A DNA stretch of 64,000 bases from Watersipora subatra (lineage: Eukaryota > Bryozoa > Gymnolaemata > Cheilostomatida > Watersiporidae). A program made the translations under genes and the position numbers. Below, one piece after another: positions 11,884 to 27,200 of the stretch (position 1 is the stretch's first letter; each line of letters starts with the position of its first letter). Where the stretch lies: assembly GCF_963576615.1 (NCBI RefSeq), contig NC_088714.1, positions 1,116,001 to 1,180,000 of the forward strand, read 5' to 3'. The notes under the pieces were generated by a model that saw only the letters and a program-made list of their open reading frames with translations, was not told where the DNA came from and did no database searches.

Positions 11884-14800
11884 ATTACACACAATTAATC
11901 CGAATTCACCCAGACATCAGTGTGGAATTTGCTTTGTCATATAATTTTATTTGGACTATGGTTAGTTTACGTATATTTATTTAGGCTGTATGAACCTATT
12001 TGATTATTACCGGTTCAAACACTAGCGAAGGTGTTAGGCTGTCTCGGGTGGTTAGGGAGAAAATTGTTATACACTGCTATATGAGAGTTCTAAACAAAGC
12101 AGAAGAAACAGCGTTTAAATAACAGGATATATATATATATGCAATATTACAACGACCAAAGCACCTAGTACAACCAAGAACCATCAAAAGCAATCATCCT
12201 ACACCCAATCATGCCCAAGCGAATCAAATACCTTCAGTGGAAGTAATCCATTAGAGAAAATGCACCAATTAGCCTGCCAGAAAACTACCAAAAGAAATTA
12301 GACCTCGACCAGACCCGACAAAATAACTGAAGTTAGTCGTCATTTCCAAGCAGTACACTCTCATGACATACTTATGACAAGTCCACTCAAATAGCCACCC
12401 TCTACAACACATAGAACAGAAATTGAGTGCCAAAACACTTTCTTACAGGCTAACAGAAACATATATACAAGAGAACAGCTCCAATGACTCATTCTCTTCC
12501 ATCTGTGGAGCCTCTTCTCTATCATCTGCTGAGTTTCTCTTCTCCTCCTATTTCAACTGCTGAGCCTCCCTACCTAGGGCCTGTCATAACCCGTGTTTGA
12601 CTTTTGAGACGCGCAACCACACGGGACTGAATGAATGAAAATATGAAGCCTGGTGAAATAACTTTCTTGCCAGGCTTTTTTATTAAAGCACATCAATTAC
12701 CTAAGTACTTCTATTATATATTTCAGTACATCGGAGTCTTGGCTGTCGAATGAGCCTATATTCAATAGACAAAGAATAATAGAACTATGAACAACAGTTT
12801 GTCAAAAGTATGTCCTGCAATAAAAAAACACTTGGTTGTGGTTCCCACAATGTGATGTCATAATTATCATTTAGCCTTAAATCGTCAATCTCATTCGCTG
12901 CTATTGAGGCTGCGCTTTTTTGTGACAATCGGTGCTCTTAAACACAGAGAGCGCTAATAATAAACTAGCATTATAGATAATCAACAATGCCCGGGATCGT
13001 GCTAACGCCCGACCAATACAAACACATGTTCTGGGTTAATAGATTTCGGGCGATTGTTAGTTTACTTTTTTCATCCTTTCGTTCATTTTAAACATTTATA
13101 GTAATTGTTATCACATTGTTTTATATGATGGCATTGTTTGTCCCATACAAAAATGATTAATAACTTGATTAATAACTCATTAGTAAAATCAAAAAGAAAA
13201 AAATATAAACATTACAATATTGATATTACTGTATGTATATTCGATTAAATTACAGTATGTGGAAAATAGAAAACAGGTGTATTGGACAGTTAAATTAATC
13301 ATTTTGTGTATGATACTAGCTTATAGGCAGATTAAGTTATTTACAGTAGGCTTCTCTATTTTGAACAATCCGGAGTGCAGCGAGTCAACCCCAACGATTG
13401 ATTTATTTCAATTGACTTCTACAACAAAATTAAACAAAAACAGAAATGACTACTAACAACATACCTGGTTGTTAACCACCCATGGTGGTAAAGGTAATGA
13501 AATCACTTCGATTAAATTGTGACCTGCCGTCGCGTGGCCCTAAGATTATATGTAAATTGCACTCTTGTGAGATCACGCAATGCTTGAAATTAATTAGCCT
13601 CCCTCGTGCCCCTCAACATCGCAATAAAAAGCGTGGGCTAGTGCATAATATCATCGGGAAAAATAGTATGGTGCTTGGAATCTCAGTTATGTATCATAAA
13701 AATAATCTGTACATGTAGAGCGAATGACACTGATTCCTTTGTCGTCTTCATTGGTTCTCTGGAGTTGTCCTACCTTTGCATGCCATTAGCGTCATTATCG
13801 TAGTTGATAAATATAAGCGGTAAGCGATAAAATAGGCGATAAGAGCACACTACACCCCGTATGAAAATTGTGATATCACAATTTCCGAGCCTATACCATT
13901 GAAGATTTTTGCGGTAGAGCTCTGGGGAAATCCTATAAACACCAACCAATGTCTGTCTCACCATGTTAAACAATAGCTCATTTGAAAGCCAAAATATTGA
14001 AGAACCTGAATGAGCTGAAACAGTGCTTATGCAATTTATGTGCACAACATAACATAACACCACCTGCTGATTAGAAATGTATACCGTGCAAGATTTGGGT
14101 TCATGCATCTTTAGTTTTCGGTTCAGGTTCATATTCAAATGTTTTGACACCCATATGCCTTAATACTATAATGTGTGTTGTTCCCTATTGCTGAGTATGT
14201 TTCGTAGTTTATAGTACACCAATTTTCAGCTGTAATATTCCTCTGCCTTCATTGTAGTTTGTCTCACGAGTACAGAAAATTGTCAGTGTAGAGACATTCT
14301 TAGTTCTAGTCTTATTCTTTTTTGCCTTTATCTATTATACAGAAAAATTGGACAAGACCATTTACATTCTGATGTCACTATTTACATGATTATCATCATG
14401 GTTGTCATGGGGTGTACATGGTTTGCTATCATATTTCTATATGGTAGTACTGTTCTCCGTCAGTGCTTAGATATTTGACTTCAAAGTCGTCTTCAGTGTT
14501 TTATAAATCTGGTATATGGAGAAATTTTCCTTTTAACAGATTAATTCTTCTAATTCAACATAGACTGTAAGCATAGACATAGACAACATAAACTGATTCA
14601 ACATAGACTGTAAGCATAGACAACATAGACTGATTCGACATAGACTGTAAGCATAAACATAGACAACATAGACTGATTCGACATAGGCTGTAAGCATAGA
14701 CATAGACTGATTCAACATAAACTGTAAGCTCGGTGCTTATAAATGCAAATATTGCTTTTCATTGATTGAGGTTTCAGTCCACATTTTGTTGAAGGCCATT

Positions 14801-15237
14801 AAAATATGCTTCATGGGAAAAAAACCTATCTTACACGTATCACGCCCAATCTCAGTGATACATTTTTGACTACTTTGATGAAGAGGCCCAATTGGGTGTC
14901 AATAAACAGGGATTAGTCAAGAACTACTAGACTCTCAGTTACTGCTAATCATTTAGGGTTAGTTGTAGTATTACCAATATGTTGTATCGCAAGTAGAGTT
15001 TGATATGCAGAAAAGTTAATGGAGTTTTTATGTGTCTATTAAGTAACAATTTGCAGCGATTTTACCTGCATTAATTGTCAGCAATCAACCTCAGTCAATT
15101 TAAAGTGTTTTGTTACTTTATTGGAAACATAGATACAAGTCATTTATAACAGCATAACGCTCACGCATAATTTTTCAAGAGCGAATGAGTAGATTAACTC
15201 TAACATATGTATAGCTTACAATTTTGTATATTTTTAG
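11884..15237. other. Non-coding region upstream of the first readable ORC3 exon
   Basis: No confident exon. At 12130-12480 one strand is unusually rich in A and C. Around 13482 a short ATGGTGGTAAAG precedes GTAATG. It would give MVVK in the phase required by the next ORC3 exon, so it is one weak candidate for the initiator exon. A degenerate repeat follows at 14560. Confidence 0.35.
14560..14730. repeat. Irregular 37-43 bp tandem repeat
   Basis: About four copies built from AACATAGACTGTAAGCATAG, with variable spacers such as ACATAGACTGATTC. Confidence 0.8.
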
Positions 15238-18200
15238 GGTGTATTTACCTTTCGGGGTAAAAAGAAAAAGCCTTCCATATGTAAGTATTATTGTATTAAC
15301 AATAGTTACATGATTACATGAGAGAAGAAAGTGTGTTTGTTACCTGTCAGCGGTGGCTGCTGAGTCGAGGAACTTTCAAGTTAGACTTACTATATTATTG
15401 TTGGCGACTCTGCTTTTGTGTCTGCATAACTTACATCTGTATCAGCATAATAATACGTACACTTAAATACAGGGAGACTCTGCGTATGAAAATTTAATGT
15501 TACAAAATGTCTTTTGGTAGAAATTTTGCTTCGACTTACGAAAGTGTTTCTAGGTACGAAAGGCAGCAAGACCATTCGTGTTTTGGCTCATTAGTCTGTT
15601 TTGTATTTTTTAGTAGTTTACTTCTCGTGGGTACAATGTAATGTACAGGCATTTCACTCAGTTTCATTTGCTAGCGAAAATCAATAAATAGCAAGATGTT
15701 TCTGTTCGTTAGTTGCATATTTTGGAGCTATCATTTGTGACAAAGTAGGACTTTTTTTAGCGATTCAAGTTCTGAGTTTTATGTATGACGTAGTTTTTTA
15801 GCATGAGTAAATAAATCTTTCTTTAAAACCTTCATTTTGTGCCAAACAAACCCGAGACAATACAACACCTTCTGACCGCCAAAGGTAGACAAAAGGTCAA
15901 CATCAAAGGTAGACAAACGATCATACCATTTCATAGTTATTATTCTAGGTTTTATTTCTCTGTTCTTTCTTCTTTATGTGTAATTTTTCTATTTATTATT
16001 ATTAATATAAATCTGACATGTATTTTGGCAGGTTCAGATCACTACATGTATATATGTACATGTATGTATAATTTATACAAATGTTAAGCCAGTATTTTGG
16101 GGCTCGGAATGAATTAGGACATTTATATGGTTAAGTCGGTTTCTACTTATGAAATTTTCAACCTACAAAAGGACTTCGGGAACGAATTAATTTTGTAAGT
16201 AGATGTTTCACTTCATGCATCAGTATTATTATGTACAAGTATTCCCACGACCAAACGAGCGGATGCGAAGTTAGGGAGTTTTTATGATAAATGCATGTGC
16301 ACACAACTTACGAAAATTTATCATCAACACTGAGACGAACCCTTGTTTGAAAATTTCATCAACAAATTTAACCATCGTTTTGTAGATTAGTTAAAGCATA
16401 ATAACGATACATAACACATATAGGCCTATTTAAATATGTTACCAAGTCTTTGTAAATTGTCGAAATTCTCTAAAAACTTACCCATCTGATCGGATTATAC
16501 ACAATAGACAGCTTTATTAGGACGAAAATCGTCACAAAACGCTTGAAAAGCTTGGTTTAATAAAAGTTAAGACCGGAAATTGAAATGGCAGTCGACAAAT
16601 AATAGAACGATCAAGTCGTGCGCATTTCGCGAAAAAATAACGTGCACTTTTCACCAGTCTATAGCATTGTCGAATTGCCGAAGGTTTCGGCAATTAACAT
16701 AGTACAGAAATCGTTGCATTTTTGCCGATTTCAATTTTTTCATTTTCTTATGAGATTATTACAATAATTAATTATAAGTTTGGATGACTACAGAACAATG
16801 ACTACGTAGTACAGATTTTCTAAAAATCTATATAAATATCACAACTTCGTGATATTGATAGCTATGACGTTTTGAAATGTAAACAAAATTGTGCATTGGT
16901 TTTATATTATTACTATATTAATAATATTGGTTATTCTAATAATATCAGTGCATTTTACTTCTAATATTGGCCAATATTGCATTTCTCTTTTAGCAGGAGG
17001 AGAGATATAAACATATAATCTTTTCCTTTCATTATTGCTATTTGTTGTATATAATAACACCCACACCCAGTACATTACAGCTACCATTGCAGTTATCCTA
17101 TTTGACTGCTAATATTGCATTTCTCAACCATCAGTACCCTTTCTTTTTTCCAATATCACTTTGGTCGAGGGCTGTATGACAGTGGAATTTCTAGTACTAT
17201 ATATCCACAAAATAATACTTATACTTGAGCATGTACCTGCGTAAGAAAACCTCTTGTCTGTTTCTTTAAACTAGGAACATAACTAACTCTTTAGTTTTGG
17301 TCAAAAATGCATCTTTTTGCTTTTTATATGAGATTGTATGGTTTGGACTCAAAGGAAAATCAAATTAATGAATTTTGTATATTCACAAATTTAGTAAATT
17401 TGAAACGACTGAAAACACTTAATTGGTTTCCGTGTAGGCTTCCACATAAATTTACTAAACTAAAGTGCCTCTCAAATGTTATTATACTATTGTTTCAGGG
17501 TGCAATCACTTGTTATGCAAATATCAGTGAACTATAAGCTGACATGTATTTTACTGCATGAAAAATAAGGCTGCATAGGATAACACATTTCATATTGTGA
17601 TAGCTTTTAAAGCAATGACGCTAGACCAAAGTTGTACTATGCATTCCTTTAGCTGTGTATACCTAAAGATATTTGCGACTAGTTGCGCTACCCAGCGTTG
17701 CCCAAGTATTAAAAATCAGCTTATAAACAATGAGAAGTAATGATAGTTGCCTGCCACTTGCTATTAGCCTGGCAGATTGCCAATGGAAACTTTTGGTGAG
17801 CTAATGTCAATCAATCACTTACGCAATCACCCTCACGTAGTATGCAAAGCCATTGGGTATGTGCTTCCATATAGTGACTTATATCGGCAATATAACAACT
17901 CATGCTCTGTGGCCTATTGAGTAGGATGTCGGAATGGAGAGTGGTAGGGTCGAGATCAAATCTTCTTCTGTACGGATTCTTTATTCCAAGATTTAAAAAT
18001 TTATAGCCGGAGTGACACACAGATCCACATACTCACATACTTTGAGAATTATGTACATATATAGATTAAGTGAACCCTATTCATTGCAAACGCAGATTAG
18101 AGGTCCTGTTGCACCTCTAATCTGTTGTTGTTGTTTAATTGACCCAATCTGTTAATGCCATGTTGTTAAACAGAATCTTTCATGTGAAATTCCCCAATTT

Positions 18201-21200
18201 CACGTCATTTGAAACACAGCTTTCATGGCAAAAGTTTGCATGCATGTTACCAGTAATTTGATTACGTGTAACAAGGATTGCGCATCGTCTATAAATGCAA
18301 TGTCAAGTCTTTGAATGCTTCAACTAATCGTGCTCTTTTACCAGTGTAAAGTTCATACGCTAGGAGGATGTGAAGAACATTCTAGTGATATATTTGCGTG
18401 AGCACCGATAATGGTCAGTCGAACTAGCGCAAGATCTGACTTTGATCAACAAACTTCGCCTACACAACGCTAGAATAATTTACTTTTAAAAGTTTACAAA
18501 CTCATTGAAAGAGTGATAGTATTAGGAGCGATTATCCTTTGGCCTTTATCTGCCTCGATAATGATTCAGCTTTATTTAATAGAATAACTCAGAAATTCAG
18601 TTATCATTTTCACCAAATTTCAGACCATTGTAAACATCACTTTTCCTGTGACTGGCTAAGATAGGATGTACATGCATATTTGGCTACGGGCTCAAAAAAC
18701 ATGATCTCTAACTCGGTCGAAAAATAGTTTTATTAGAAATGATCAAAGGAGCTGCGAGTGAAGATGGTCCTTTATTCGTCTGCACACTATAATTAAGCTT
18801 TATATAAAAGGATAACTGAGAGATTCGGCTATCAGGTTTTGCATGATCACTCTATAGGTGAGCTTCGAATGTCATTAATTCATCGATCAACTGCCCTCAA
18901 CAATAACACTTTTTATACGCCATCCAATCACTAATTGAAACCATGGTTTTTCAATCAATTGCTAAATATGCACGCATATTTTAGTTACAAGAAAGCTGAC
19001 ACTTCAAAGGATCTAAAAGTTAGTGATTCTATATGAGAGTCACTTGGTATTAACAGATTCTTCCACGTGAACAGGCCCAACAAGACCTTTAAATAAATCA
19101 GCTGGCTAACTTGCTCTTATTGAAGGCAGTTCATGTCCAAGTATAGAGATTATGATTCAATTCCAAAGTCTCACTGTTCTTTTTTGTATTATATTATCGT
19201 ATTATATTATTATTATATTATTGTATATGTTGCCTCAGTCTTTAGTCAGCCCTGAATATTTTCTTACAGGTGACTATGTGCAAAATAGTTGTGGGTTGAA
19301 GGAACTCCAATTGAGCCATTATAATTATCTCTCCTCTCAATTGGATGACATGGCTGAGGTATCTCTTTATCTATATAGTATTTTTAGAGATTAAATATTC
19401 TTATTTCCTTCTAGATTAGTATACAGATCATCATAGAAGTACAATAGTGTCTTTTGTACATATTGTGTGTCGTGTTGTCTATTGTCGCGATTGTACATCA
19501 TAGTACATATTTGTACAGTAGTGTACAATTCATTCACTGGTATCTACCTCAAGTGTACATGTTAGTACATATTTGTACAGTAGTGTATAATGTATTCACT
19601 AGTATCTACCTCAAGTGTACATGTTTTTGCGAACAATTCAACATTTTGTTGTTACCAGATATACTAGTGGCATTTGGAACTTTTGCACACATTTCCTATT
19701 GCAGAACATTCATGCTGACGTAGCGGATGACCTTTTCAGTAATCTAATCAGTTATATCACGGAGTGTGGACAGAAAAGATCGATAGATGAAATTCATGCT
19801 GCGGCATTGATAACTGGTGCGGTATTCAAAACACCTGTACACTCTTGCTCCTTCTCATCGTTCGATGTTCATTTGCTCTGCTATCTTGCTTATTAAACTG
19901 CATGAAGGAGAGCTTCCAAGGAAGCAGTTTGTAAATATGTTTGCTATATGATATGCTTCATAACCATCGTGTATGCACAGAGTGGTGTCCTCCACAAATG
20001 AATATTTGAATTCCCTGTTACTGTCAGTCTTTGTTATTTGACAAGGTGCGCAGGCTTAATGTTTGGTATTTGTTGTTAGGTGTGAACACTCCTGACCATG
20101 ATGTGCTATATGGTAATGTTGTCACACACATTAAAGAGCAAGTAACTCCGTATGTGGTCCTGCTAGAGTCTCATTCTAAAGCTACTTCTCTGAAACATTT
20201 ACTTCACAAAATAGCTTCAGATTTAAAGTGTACTGGTGGCAGCGATGAAGCAGGAGAGTTGTCTAGTACTCAAAGCACTTTGTATCATATTGAAAACTGG
20301 TACAAAAGTGTGGAAAAAGTTGCTCAAAGTCCTAAAGTAAGACCTGTTACTCTCGGTTCATGTTTTTCTGAATTTTCCTCACTATCTGCTTTGAGACAAT
20401 CATTATGAAGCTTGGTGATGGCAGGCTGCGTCTTCTCTTGCAGAAGACGAAGAGAGCACGACTCCTACAGCCCAGACCTATTGTGTTGGTCTTTGAGGAG
20501 TTTAGCAGATTCCCTATTAAATGCATGCAAGATCTCCTTATCTCCTTCAGGTACATTTTCTTGTTTTATAGCTCTTCACCGACATAAAACCAACTTAGCG
20601 AGCTTTTAGGGCTCTGACAGCGGACAGCGACGAAGGTTGAGAAAGCTATTTAACTTTGGTTCGCCAGGTTTCATAAAGGAAACAGTTGAATTCTGACAGT
20701 TTTCCTATTTTTTGAGCACAAACTCTGTCTTGACTTTCCATGCTCTTCTTACCTTACTGGTAATCATCTTGTTTCTAAAGAGTGGTATAGAATAGGCAGT
20801 TATAAATGTTGAGTTGCCTGCTGTAATATGCTCAAGTGTGAACAGTATGTTCCAGTCAAGCTCAGAATAGTCATGCAGCACCCTATTCAAACTCAATTAA
20901 TGTACTTCATAGTAGTGTTCTATCTAAGGTAGTTAATGTACTTCATAGTAGTGTTCTATCTAAGGTAAAGCCGCAAGCAAACATACTCTTATGTTCCTAT
21001 GACGCTCTTAACCAGCAAGTTTGCGTCATCAATTAGATAGAAACAACAAAAATCTGCAAGTCAGTGAAAAATGTTTACTAAATATTTCAAGCTCGCGAAA
21101 GACAAAAGTCGCTTTTTCGAATGACACCCAAAGAATGCCTCGCAAATTATTCCATTTTAAACATTTTCCACACTTGAGTCGCTTCATTTTGATTTCAGCA

Positions 21201-24200
21201 GTTCCGAATGAACCACTATGACCTCTAGCGTAGAATGCTTTATTTCTTTTGACAAAACATCCGGATTAATCCACAAACTACGAATGACCATTGAAGGACT
21301 TTTAGCGCGATCACTCAACGTGTGCACAACTCCTAATCCGCACAAGAAAAACAATGATATCCTGTACTGCTTTACTAATTCCAACCGTAAATCTAGTATC
21401 AATGTTGGCCAGTTTGCAATGAGATCTCTTTGTGTAACTCCACATATCTAAAATTCCTTCATATTTATTCCGCGCTGCATTCTTCTGGGTGTCACTACAT
21501 GACTTGGCCACCTGTGAGAGCTGCCAAGTAGCACATTTTCTTAAAGCTGCTATGAGCAGGAGAGGAAAACTCTTCACCTTCTGTTCATGTTTGTACAGGA
21601 ACCACTTGGAGAGTATACCGATAGTTCTGGTATTTGGAGTTAGTCTTTCCCTATCTGCTCTCCGCAGTACCCTTACCCATGAGCTCTCCACCTTACTCTC
21701 TATTCAGGCATTCCAAATGATCTCTTCCTCGGTTTACCTCAATGCTATCATTGACAAGGTATTAAAGAGACAGTTAGAGAGTAGTATTTGAATGGAATGA
21801 CCTAAAATACAACTACTGTGGTCCAAGGGTGGCTGCTCTGATCTTCATGGTGCTCCATACTGTGGTGAAATTATCTTAGAGAGTTAGGGTGATAGAAAGT
21901 TGATTAGAGCTTGTCTGCAGGTAATTGCTTCAATATTACAGTAGACGCTCCTATAGTGTAATTTTCATTTAACATAAAGAATTGATGTAAAGCTGTTTGC
22001 ATCGTACAAACCAATAATACTACAGTTACGTTAAGTCATTTAATTAAAAAGTTAAATCTAAACTTTTCCATTCTTGTATGTCCCAAGGGGTGAGTTTGGG
22101 AAGATCTTGGAACGGAGACAGTTTAAATGTATTTTACGGTTCTTATAACGTGAAATCCATATAATATAAACTTTCCTGAAACAAGTTATTTATGTTGTAG
22201 GAGCCTCTACTGTACTGTTCATCAGTTCATGATAGATATTGATATGCTAAGTATTCACCATCGCTAATAACTGAACTCTCATGCAGGAGACAAGCTAAAT
22301 ATATGGCGTACTTGTGTAGATGCTGATAGCTAGCCCTCTGACAAGCTAACTATATGGTGTACTTGTGTAGATGCTGATAGCTAGCCCTCTGACAAGCTAA
22401 CTATATGGTGTACTTGTGTAGATGCTGATAGCTAGCCCTCTGACAAGCTAACTATATGGTGTACTTGTGTAGATGCTGATAGCTAGCCCTCTACCATTTA
22501 GACTGGATGGCAGAACATTTCAGCTGCTTCTTGATAATTTCCTCTGCCATGATTTCTCCATAAAGAAATTTCTCTGTTCACTAAAGGTGAGCTTTGGAAG
22601 AGAACCTTCTGTACGAGTCTCTGTTTTACATCAGCTTATGTTTACTAATAGGGATACAAGGTCTCGCCAAAGTTATAGTTATGTTGTACTATTGTTGTTG
22701 AGTGTATTGCTCTATACACACATTCTTAGTACGCCCTCTCTCTTGCTTTCATGGATGTGGCAGCTTAGATTAAAAAATATACTTGAACCACTCGCTTTGT
22801 CTAATTATTATGAAAAAAGAGGCGCTTCATATAGTGAGTGGCTGATGAGTCTTTCAGAAGACGATATGGCTAAATTGATGATTACACGCAGGTGTCCCAA
22901 CTGTGGGTGTCACGATATAGCACAACAGTTATTCTCATTTCGTTTTGCAATGCTTTTTTACCTGCATATAATGTTTGGTAGTGGCCTCAAAAGAACCTAT
23001 GTAATTTACGAAAGTGGTGAGGACTTTTTCCACAATATTTGCTCCGACACAAGATGGTTAACACTTAACATACTTGTACTAGCCAAACTAACTTCATTTG
23101 TAGAGCTAGAGTGGAGTTGTGCTACCCTTTGTTTGCTTCATGGAAATAAATGACATTATAGGCCTTCTTAGGAGTCTCATTACACTCTTCTGGTTTCCGA
23201 TTTTCACTCGATAATAAATTTTAGTATTACCGTGTCTGCACAGCACTTGGCACTTCTATTCATTGTGGAGATATTTATGGGAATTTTAAACTTAAATAAA
23301 GTGTAACTGACAGAATTTTGAATTTACATCTATTTATAACAATATAATCATGATATTTCATTTTTCAGCAATGGTTTTGATGTTAGAGGAATAAAAAATA
23401 GTTTCGGAGACAATACGATACAAGCTCCAAGCTGCGACATGAGAAGGTCATTTCGTCAGCAAACATATATTCAGTAAAGATTGTGAACTAATCCGTCCAT
23501 TTTCAGGACGTTAAATGTTGATAAAACCTGATATTTGGTCAAAATTACTCAAAACCGTTATTCATACATCAATCTATAATATTATCTGCTACTGTGAATG
23601 CGGTAATACTTTGCGCCATCGGTTAACCTTTAAGTCATGAGGAGTAAAGTACTTACCAAACAAATACTATTTCGTTTTTATTTCAAACAATTTCAGTACG
23701 AGGCAGGTTCTAACCTTATAATAGCAGTTAGATTAAATAAGTTTTTCTAACACTGAAAAGACAACTCTCATTGTTTCTAGATGTATTATGATAATCTCTT
23801 TTTCATTGTCAAATATCTTTTCACTTGTAAGTTAAGTCAATTATAACCTTTTTCATGTGTAAGTTTACAAAGACCCATTTTGTATTTCAACTATTTCCTT
23901 GGGATCATTTTGGCTAAATTTTTTCAGTTAGCATTATTTTCAGTAAGCGTTTCAGTATACTCAGTCATGACATCACTCCACGCTAGTTTAATATTAGTTA
24001 CAATCTGTGTGGTCATTAAATCTTTTTCAAGTTGACCCATATTTTAATTTGACCCACATTTTAAGTTGACCTATATTTTAAATTGACCCATTTTTAAGTT
24101 GGCCCATCTTCAAGTTGACCCATCCTTTTTTCGCCTTGCTGGTTTTTGGATTAACTTTTCCTATTTCAACTCAAAACATTTAAGCACAAATATTGCACTT

Positions 24201-27200
24201 AATTTGATAGTTGCCATACTTTCATAATGCATAATGCCATCTATCATTCTAGTTCTGCTTGATGGAGCACTGTCTAGGAAACACTGAGGCTATATCAGCT
24301 CTTTCTAGAAATTCTATACCTAAGATGGATTTGGACTGTATCCGACGACTTTCATCATTTCGCAGGTTCGTCAGTTATTTCCCTACTTACATTTCCTCAC
24401 TTAAAGGTGCGCGTTGGGTCTGTTATTATACTATGATATATTAGAAACTGTATTATGATATATTGAGTCTGTTATTATACTATGATATATTAGAGACTGT
24501 ATTAGGATATATTGAGTCTGTTCGTATACTGTAGTATATTAGAGACTGTATTGAGTCTGTTGTTATACTGTAGTATATTAGAGACTGTATTGAGTCTGTT
24601 GTTATACTGTAGTATATTAGAGACTGTATTGAGTCTGTTGTTATACTGTAGTATATTAGAGACTGTATATTGAGTCTGTTGTTCTACTGTAGCATATTAG
24701 AGATTGTATATTGAGTCTGTTGTTATACTGTAGTATAATGGAGACTGTATACTGAGTCTGTTGTTATACTGTAGTATATTAGAGACTGTATATTGAGTCT
24801 GTTGTTATACTGTAGTATAATGGAGACTGTATATTAAGTCTGTTGTTATACTATAGTATATTAGAGACTGTATATTGAATCTGTTGTTATACTGTAGTAT
24901 ATTAGAAACTGTATATTGAGTCTGTTGTTATACTGTAGTATATTAGAGACTGTATATTGACTCTGTTGTTATACTATAGTATATTAGAGACTGTATATTG
25001 AGTCTGTTGTTATACTGTAGTATATTAGAGAGTGTATATTAAGTCTGTTGTAATACTGTAGTATATTAGAAACTGTATATTGACTCTGTTATACTGTAGT
25101 ATATTAGAGACTGTATATTGAGTCTGATGTTATCTGTGATATATTAAAGATTGTACAGTAGAACTTCGGTCTTCAAACGCTTCGGTTCTCGAACAATTCA
25201 GTTTTTGACCAAAAAATTTGAGATTTGTTCGTCTTGGATCTCGAACATAAATTTGGTTTTCGACCAAACCGGAGCATGCACATTGAAACTAAACATTGGG
25301 AACAGCTCCGGAAACAGCATAAAAACATTCGCTAACAAAGGGAGAAGCAAGCTACGCTTCATAAATTCTTTCCAAAAAGGAAAAAACCATCTGGGACGAC
25401 ATCCCTCTACCGAAGAGATTTGCTAGGGAGACAACTCCTCCAGTCGAGTTACCCTAAATTGTTTTGAAGTAGGATTCATCTTCAAATATGTGAAGTAAAC
25501 ATGCCATTGCTGTTCATATTTCCTTTTTCACACGATATTTGATGTAACTGATCTGTTGCATTTTTACTGTTTCATTATCAATTTCTGCAACTTTTGGTAT
25601 TGTATCTTAACTTAGCGAAACTTTTACTTTTTGTTTTTCTTTCATCTTAAATAGAAAATATTTTATTGAAATTAAACATGATCTATATCTAGTCATTTTT
25701 ATTTATAGTATGCAGTGTACAGTACAGTTTATGGTGTAAAATGTTAAAAAAATACTTTACCGAAGTTGTTTTCTCGACTTGGAACGGATTAAAATTTACA
25801 TACATTAATTCTAATGGGAAAAATTGTTTCATATCTCGAACAACTCGGTTTTCGAACAACCTTCTGGAACAGATTATGTTCGAGAACCGAGGTTCCACTG
25901 TATATTGAATCTGTTGTTACACTGTGGTATATTAAAGGCTGTATATTGAGTACTGTTATGTTGTGACCTATTAGACTGTATTGGGAGTTTGATGGTGTCC
26001 TGCTGCAGTAGCATATTAATTATTCACCTTGAACTAACCTTGTGTTGTTGTCTATAGGTCCTAATCATGGCCTCGGCCAGTAGTTGAAGTTGCACTATAT
26101 TTTCCAGTAAAGATTGGTGCTGGCAGAGCTAGTCGTTGTAAATAGGCATTCTAGCAGCACTGTACTGATTACATCTCAAGTTAGACTAAAGTACCGATAG
26201 GTTATATTCTATCCTACTTCCTTACTTGCTCAATCATGTACCACCTACCTTCCTCTTTATCAGCCTTTGTTTTACTATAGGTATGTGGAGTCGGAGAGCG
26301 ACCCGAGCCTACAAATAAAGTTGTTAGAGGATGACGGCTACACTCGTAAGACGATCTCTTCCCTCATTAAAAACATAAATACCTTCCACCAAAAGCAGCC
26401 AGCTTTGCTGCGATGCCTTCACAATCTCGTTAAGGATCTACCGGCGTCTGGCTTTGGAAAACAGGTAGCTATTTGTCTGTATAGCATCATTAGCCTCTCT
26501 CTCTTCACATGAATTAGCAGTGCATTTTCATCATCCTCACTGTTTTTTGAACAGTTTCGGTTTTACTCCAATATTAAATTGTTTATGTAGCGGGATGTCT
26601 CTCACAGCCTTGATCATGACAGCTTGCATGAAATTGCTGCGTGTTTTATAATAAACACAGTTTTATATTATTCATTATCGACTGTGGGAGCTTTTGGTCT
26701 TTGGAACTTGTCTAAATAACCTATTGAGTGTATTTGCTTGCAAGGAACTAACATAACTGGTAGTCACTATTACTCTCACTGCTGCCTTCAGTCTTTAGAG
26801 TTAACAAGGAGTTGTCTTATCAACCTTATGTGAATATCAGCTGCATTTAAAGTTCTTAAAATTTTTGCTGTATTCAGGTCCGGGAGGTCTACTTCACTGT
26901 CTTGTCTGAAGGTCTCACTGACAAACTCAAAGGAGTCTTTGATTTAATCAAGTAAGCAGATATACATGTATAAGCAGTCTTGTTCTGTTTCCAGACCTTG
27001 TAATTGTAATAACTAGTTGTCGGATATCTCTTCTTTTGAGCCATCGTGCAGGGCATGTGCTGTCATGTGCTGTCATGTGCAGGGCATGTGCAGGGCATGT
27101 GCTGTCATGTGAGTGATGTAAAGTTTATTAGAATGAGCACATCTACATACCAGAAGTTCTATCGAGACAGCTTTTTCTGTGATGGTTGTACACTCCAACT

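Noticed and set aside
15380..16220. Possible further Tigger-like transposon
   Set aside because: CGACTTACGAAA and GAACGAATTAATTTTGTAAG resemble Tigger subterminal sequence, but I could not find paired ends or a TA duplication, so no element is called.
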